64,000 bases of DNA. Origin: Microbacterium esteraromaticum (GTDB taxonomy: Bacteria; Actinomycetota; Actinomycetes; Actinomycetales; Microbacteriaceae). The notes beneath the pieces were generated by a model. It searched no databases, was not told the origin of the DNA, and saw only the letters and a program-made list of their open reading frames with translations. This document shows, in pieces, positions 59,957 to 64,000 of this stretch. The stretch covers positions 1,674,001 through 1,738,000 of the forward strand of contig NZ_CP118100.1 in the NCBI RefSeq assembly GCF_028747645.1, in the 5' to 3' direction. The position numbers and the translations under genes were made by a program. The first letter of the stretch is position 1, and the number at the start of each line of letters is the position of its first letter.

Positions 59957-61084
59957 TCAGCTCGCGAACGCGCCGAGCCGAATCGACGGCACACGCCACT
60001 CCTCCGGCGTGAGTGCGCCGTGCTGTCCGATCATGCCTCGACCGCGCTGGTCCTCGGCATCGGCGTCGTACAGCGCGTAGTTCGCGCGTGCGATCGCCAG
60101 TAGATCGCCGATGCGTGCACGCGCAGCATCCGTCACGCGGGGTCCGAACAACCCCGCGTCGATCGCCTCCGCCCTGCTGACGACGTCGGCAAGGCCCTCC
60201 AGGTCGCGTCGCCAGCGCGCGAGAATAGCGGCCTGATCGGCATCCGGTTCGGTGTACACGTGCAGCATGCGCGGCTCACCGCCGATGTGGCGGATGCCAT
60301 CGCGCCAGCCCCCCGCGGCATCGAGCAGCAGGTGCCGATGTGCCGGCACATCGACCATGCCGTGGTCGGCGGTCACCAGCACGCCAACGCCGTCCGGCAC
60401 GCGCTGCGAGAGAGCGGCGTCGACGTCTTCGAGCGCGGCCACCCACTCGGCAGAGTCGATGCCGTACTTGTGCCCGGCCTTGTCGACATCGGGCAGATAG
60501 CAGTAGACGAACGCGCCGTCGTGCGTATCAGCCAGCTCGAACGCCTGCGCGACACGATCGGCCGCCGCGCCGGCGGGCACGAAACGTCCGCCACGCAACG
60601 TGGCGCGCGAGAACCCGCTGTGCATGTGACCGGCGAGCCCCACGGCGAATGCCGCATGCCCGGCCGCAGAAGCGCGCTCGAATACCGTCGGCGCACTCTG
60701 CCAGGTCAGCGGATCGATACCCGCCGCCTCCCACTCGGTCAGTTGGTTGACGAGCACGTCACGGTCGGGATGCCGCACGCGGTAACCGACCACGCCGTGC
60801 TCGCCGGGAGCCACCCCGGTGAGCAGACTGGTCAGCGCCGCTGCGGTGGTGGTGGGGAAGACCGCGCCGCCGACGCTCTTCTTCGTCATTGCCGCGCTGA
60901 GCGTGCGCGCGTGCCCGGCGTGGGCCCGCAGCGGGATCGCCCCGAGGCCATCGACGACGACGAGCACAGCCGAGCGCACCGGCCGCAGCGCGTCACCCTC
61001 TCCGCGCAATGCGGCCAGGAGGCCCGGCGCCACCCCGGTGATGCTTCGCGGTGTTTCCAGGGCGGACGGTAGCATGAGAGACAT
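59957..61084 (-). CDS. Type I phosphodiesterase/nucleotide pyrophosphatase family protein
   Basis: A 375-residue alkaline-phosphatase-superfamily hydrolase. The metal/nucleophile region is [13 protein letters not shown] and [20 protein letters not shown], with the active-site Thr, then [12 protein letters not shown]. The second metal site is [14 protein letters not shown] and [20 protein letters not shown]. It hydrolyses phosphodiester or pyrophosphate bonds of nucleotides or phosphonates; substrate unknown. No signal peptide. Start ATG 61084 ([12 protein letters not shown]); ATG 61075 is an alternative. It is usually found next to the topoisomerase IV and sepH genes in Microbacteriaceae, as here. 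Confidence 0.9.
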   Translation of the reverse strand: MSLMLPSALETPRSITGVAPGLLAALRGEGDALRPVRSAVLVVVDGLGAIPLRAHAGHARTLSAAMTKKSVGGAVFPTTTAAALTSLLTGVAPGEHGVVGYRVRHPDRDVLVNQLTEWEAAGIDPLTWQSAPTVFERASAAGHAAFAVGLAGHMHSGFSRATLRGGRFVPAGAAADRVAQAFELADTHDGAFVYCYLPDVDKAGHKYGIDSAEWVAALEDVDAALSQRVPDGVGVLVTADHGMVDVPAHRHLLLDAAGGWRDGIRHIGGEPRMLHVYTEPDADQAAILARWRRDLEGLADVVSRAEAIDAGLFGPRVTDAARARIGDLLAIARANYALYDADAEDQRGRGMIGQHGALTPEEWRVPSIRLGAFAS

Positions 61085-61166
61085 CCGGGCCAGTCTTTCA
61101 CAGGCCTCCCGACGCGCGCCGCCGCAATGGCCGCGAGCCCCGCCCCGAGCGACCAGCAGGAACCCC

Positions 61167-63605
61167 ATGCCCAAGACCCCGCCGTCCGAGCCCGTCCAGG
61201 AGCGCATCCAGGACATCGATCTGTCACAGGAGATGCAGGGCTCGTTCCTCGAATACGCCTACTCGGTGATCTACTCCCGTGCGCTCCCCGACGCACGAGA
61301 TGGCCTGAAGCCCGTGCAGCGGCGCATCCTGTACCAGATGGCCGAGATGGGGCTGCGCCCCGAGCGCGGGCATGTCAAGAGCGCCCGCGTCGTCGGCGAG
61401 GTGATGGGAAAGCTGCACCCGCACGGCGACTCGGCGATCTACGACGCACTGGTCCGCCTCGCGCAGTCCTTCGCGCTGCGCGTGCCGCTCGTCGACGGGC
61501 ACGGCAACTTCGGTTCGCTGGATGACGGTCCGGCGGCATCCCGATACACCGAAGCGCGTCTGGCAGCATCCGCTCTCGCGATGACCGAGAGCCTCGACGA
61601 GGACGTCGTCGACTTCGTGCCCAACTACGACGGGCAGTTCCAGCAGCCGGCCGTGCTCTCGGCCGCCTTCCCGAACCTGCTCGTCAACGGCGCCAGCGGC
61701 ATCGCCGTCGGCATGGCCACGAACATGGCGCCGCACAACCTCATCGAGGTCGTCGCAGCGGCCACCCATCTGCTCGATAACCCGGACGCCACCACGGCCG
61801 ACCTGATGGAGTTCGTGCCGGGACCGGACTTCCCGTCGGGCGGCATCCTGATGGGGCTCGACGGCGTCAAAGACGCGTACGAGAACGGACGCGGTGCGTT
61901 CAAGCTGCGGGCGAAGACGTCGATCGAATCCCTCGGACCGCGCCGCACCGGCATCGTCGTCACCGAGTTGCCCTACCAGGTGGGTCCGGAGCGGGTGATC
62001 GAGAAGCTCAAGGATGCCGTCAACGCGAAGAAGCTCCAGGGCATCAGCGACGTGCAGGACCTCACCGACCGCAAGCACGGCCTGCGCCTGGTGATCACCA
62101 TCAAGACGGGCTTCGATCCGGCTGCGGTCCTGGAGCAGCTCTTCCGCTTCACGCCGCTCGAGGACTCGTTCTCGATCAACAACGTCGCCCTGGTCGAGGG
62201 GCAGCCGCGCACGCTCGGACTCAAGGAGCTGTTGCGCGTCTACCTGCAGCACCGCATCGAGGTCGTCACCCGGCGCAGCCGCTATCGTCTGGCCCGGCGC
62301 AACGAGCGCCTGCATCTGGTGCGTGGCCTGCTGCTGGCGATCCTCGACATCGACGAGGTCATCCAGGTGATCCGCTCGTCCGAGGACTCCGAGACGGCGC
62401 GCGCCCGCCTGCAGCAGGTGTTCGAGCTCGACGAGGTGCAGGCCGAGTACATCCTCGAGCTGCGCCTGCGCCGCCTGACCAAGTTCTCGCGGCTCGAACT
62501 CGAAGCTGAGCGCGACAAGCTTCTTGCCGAGATCGCCGAGCTGGAGACCCTGCTCGCCGACCCGGCGCTGGTGCGCGCACAGGTCGCGCACGAGCTGGAT
62601 GCCGTCGCCGAGACTTTCGGCACCCCTCGCCGCACTCTGCTGCTGAACGCCGCTCCGCCGAAGGCGCGCTCGAGCAAGTCCGCCACCGAGCTGCAGTTCG
62701 CTGACGCGCCCACCACCGTGCTGCTGTCCGCCACCGGACGCGCGGTGCGCGTCGACCTCGAGCCGGGCGCCGTGATCACGACACCCGCGCGCCGCAGCAA
62801 GCACGACGCGATCATCGCCCGCGTCGAGACGACCACACGCAGCGAGATCGGCGCCATCATGAGCACCGGGCGCGTCGTCCGGTTCACTCCGGTGGACATC
62901 CCTGCCGTCCCGGCCACATCGGTGGGGCTCGGCGCAGGCGTTCGCATCTCGGACTACCTCGGACTCACCGATCGCACTGAGCGCGTGCTCGCGCTCATCC
63001 GCTTCGATGATGACACCCCCGTGGCGCTCGGCACCAAGGACGGCGTGGTCAAGCGCTTCGTCCCGTCGGCGCTGCCGGTGCGCCCTGAGCTGGAGGTCAT
63101 CGGCCTCAAGCCGAAGGACACGGTCGTCGGCGCAGCCTCGGCATCCGACGACGCCGAGGTCGTGTTCGTCACCTCTGATGCCCAGTTGTTGCACTTCTCA
63201 GCCGCGAACGTGCGCCCGCAGGGCGCCGCGGCCGGCGGAATGGCCGGTGTCAAGCTCGGTGCCGGCGCCGAAGTGCTCTCGTTCAGCGTCGTCTCCTCGC
63301 CCGACGAAGCGGTCGTCGTCACCGTGTCGGGCGCCGAGGGCACCCTCGCCGGTGCGGATGCCGGGCGTGCGAAGGTCTCGGCGTTCGCGGAGTTCCCCGC
63401 CAAGGGTCGCGCGACCGGTGGTGTGCGCGCACACGCCTTCTTGAAGGGTGAGGATCGTCTGCGGCTGGCCTGGGTGGGCGTCGAGCCCCGTGCGATCGGG
63501 GCCGACGGCGCCGTGCGCCAGCTGCCCGCGTCGGGTGCGAAGCGCGACGGATCCGGACAGCCGTTGGATGCTGTCGTCAGCGCCGTGGGAACCGCGATCG
63601 GCTGA
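61167..63605 (+). CDS. parC: DNA topoisomerase IV / gyrase subunit A
   Basis: Type II topoisomerase A subunit, 812 residues, that cuts and rejoins DNA. The breakage-reunion domain has the quinolone-region [20 protein letters not shown] (Ser89) and the catalytic Tyr127 in [11 protein letters not shown], then [19 protein letters not shown]. The C-terminal beta-pinwheel repeats begin near 530; no GyrA box QRRGGKG is seen, which favours ParC over GyrA. ATG 61167 follows AGCAGGAACCCC. It is convergent with the parE-type gene at 63659, an arrangement seen in Actinobacteria that hold both gyrase and a second enzyme. Confidence 0.88.
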   Translation: MPKTPPSEPVQERIQDIDLSQEMQGSFLEYAYSVIYSRALPDARDGLKPVQRRILYQMAEMGLRPERGHVKSARVVGEVMGKLHPHGDSAIYDALVRLAQSFALRVPLVDGHGNFGSLDDGPAASRYTEARLAASALAMTESLDEDVVDFVPNYDGQFQQPAVLSAAFPNLLVNGASGIAVGMATNMAPHNLIEVVAAATHLLDNPDATTADLMEFVPGPDFPSGGILMGLDGVKDAYENGRGAFKLRAKTSIESLGPRRTGIVVTELPYQVGPERVIEKLKDAVNAKKLQGISDVQDLTDRKHGLRLVITIKTGFDPAAVLEQLFRFTPLEDSFSINNVALVEGQPRTLGLKELLRVYLQHRIEVVTRRSRYRLARRNERLHLVRGLLLAILDIDEVIQVIRSSEDSETARARLQQVFELDEVQAEYILELRLRRLTKFSRLELEAERDKLLAEIAELETLLADPALVRAQVAHELDAVAETFGTPRRTLLLNAAPPKARSSKSATELQFADAPTTVLLSATGRAVRVDLEPGAVITTPARRSKHDAIIARVETTTRSEIGAIMSTGRVVRFTPVDIPAVPATSVGLGAGVRISDYLGLTDRTERVLALIRFDDDTPVALGTKDGVVKRFVPSALPVRPELEVIGLKPKDTVVGAASASDDAEVVFVTSDAQLLHFSAANVRPQGAAAGGMAGVKLGAGAEVLSFSVVSSPDEAVVVTVSGAEGTLAGADAGRAKVSAFAEFPAKGRATGGVRAHAFLKGEDRLRLAWVGVEPRAIGADGAVRQLPASGAKRDGSGQPLDAVVSAVGTAIG

Positions 63606-63632
63606 CCCGCCACCTCGCATCGGGCGGAATGA

Positions 63633-63653
63633 GGCGCCGGTACCACCGGCGCC
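63633..63653. terminator. Bidirectional terminator between parC and parE
   Basis: A perfect 9-bp stem (GGCGCCGGT with ACCGGCGCC) around a 3-base loop, between the two converging stops (27 and 5 bases away). Confidence 0.75.
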
Positions 63654-63658
63654 ACAGG

Positions 63659-64000
63659 TCACGCGTCGATGGCTTCCCGGCTGAGACGGTCGCTGGAGCT
63701 CATGATGAACTCGCGTCGCGGAGCCACTTCACTGCCCATGAGCAGTTCGAAGGTACGCACCGCGGCATCCGCGGACTCGGCGTCCTCGATGGTGACGCGG
63801 CGCAACAGGCGCCCTTCGCGGTCCATCGTGGTGTTGGCCAGCTGGTCGGCGTCCATCTCACCCAGACCCTTGTAGCGCTGGATCGGGTCCTGCCAGCGCT
63901 TGCCCGCCTTGCGGAGCTTGGTCAGCAGCGCTTGCAGCTCGGCCTCGGAGTACGTGTAGATCGTCTCGTTCGGCTTCGAGCCGGGGTTCATCACGATCAC
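63659..64000 (-). CDS. parE: DNA topoisomerase IV / gyrase subunit B, C-terminal part (cut by window edge)
   Basis: The last 113 residues of a type II topoisomerase B subunit; the ATPase and TOPRIM domains lie beyond the right edge. [19 protein letters not shown] is the universal GyrB/ParE C-terminal signature, followed by [20 protein letters not shown] and [16 protein letters not shown]. It pairs with the convergent A subunit. ParE rather than GyrB is inferred from that neighbour; gyrB normally sits next to gyrA near the replication origin. Confidence 0.87.
   Translation of the reverse strand: MIVMNPGSKPNETIYTYSEAELQALLTKLRKAGKRWQDPIQRYKGLGEMDADQLANTTMDREGRLLRRVTIEDAESADAAVRTFELLMGSEVAPRREFIMSSSDRLSREAIDA

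Noticed and set aside
61224..63194. A 656-codon open frame on the minus strand opposite parC
   Set aside because: Antisense shadow; the composition is His/Gln/Arg-rich and no family is recognisable.

Overview
The window is a stretch of a high-GC actinobacterial chromosome (roughly 68-70% GC by eye). The best match is a Microbacterium-like member of the Microbacteriaceae. The reasons are the base composition, the many GTG starts, the gene order yebC-ruvC-ruvA-ruvB-yajC-secD-secF-relA, and actinobacterial marker genes: sepH, DUF3000 next to an HRDC-type RNase D, DUF3159/DUF3710/dut, DUF3093 and DUF4193. No insertion sequence, prophage, CRISPR array or rRNA was seen. Coding density is very high: no gene-free stretch exceeds about 220 bases, and 4-8 base stop/start overlaps are common.

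Layout. 1-5520: alaS (5' end only), a 62-aa membrane protein, rpsD, rarA, two small lineage-specific genes, a DUF349 protein and an orphan AbiEi-like gene behind a 20-bp-stem hairpin. 5499-14115: relA, secF, secD, yajC, ruvB, ruvA, ruvC, yebC, all on the minus strand. 14228-20360: a vitamin B6 neighbourhood with a PLP-dependent decarboxylase, an APH-type kinase, pdxT, pdxS, a divergent MocR-type regulator (pdxR-like) and pdxY. 20369-23746: a lipoprotein, a HIT protein and thrS, preceded by a threonine-rich leader peptide. 23746-27293: a sulfane-sulfur operon (Cys-rich small protein, CstB-like MBL-rhodanese, TauE/SafE, DUF4395, rhodanese lipoprotein) under a promoter carrying two CsoR/CstR-type palindromes. 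27326-31470: a phnDCE-type ABC transporter operon with a tyrosine phosphatase and a TetR regulator. 31498-32512: six tRNA genes (Gly, Cys, Val, Gly, Val on minus; Val on plus), including a tandem duplication.

32592-44617: a membrane protein with yceI, an orphan MazF-like toxin, amt behind GlnR-like boxes, zapE, sseA-sufE, an alpha/beta hydrolase, and the operon DUF3000-RNase D-fadA-fadB closed by a bidirectional terminator. 44641-50902: an ether-lipid-like cluster (GMC oxidoreductase, lipid kinase, alkyl-DHAP-synthase-like FAD enzyme) divergent from a TetR gene and a glpD-like gene. 50916-58661: dxs, acnA (with a 22-bp MarR-type palindrome upstream), DUF3159, DUF3710, dut, DUF3093, DUF4193. 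58870-64000: sepH, a type I phosphodiesterase, and convergent gyrA/parC- and parE-like subunits (parE 3' end only).

The strongest candidates for undescribed biology are four. (1) The Thr-rich, apparently leaderless leader peptide ahead of thrS. (2) The ADPS-like/lipid kinase/GMC plus TetR/GlpD cluster. (3) The operator architecture of the persulfide operon and of acnA. (4) A recurrent leaderless promoter pattern, a TAGSCT-like -10 placed exactly six bases before the start codon. All coordinates and motifs were read directly from the sequence. Family assignments rest on recognised motifs and neighbourhood, with no database search.
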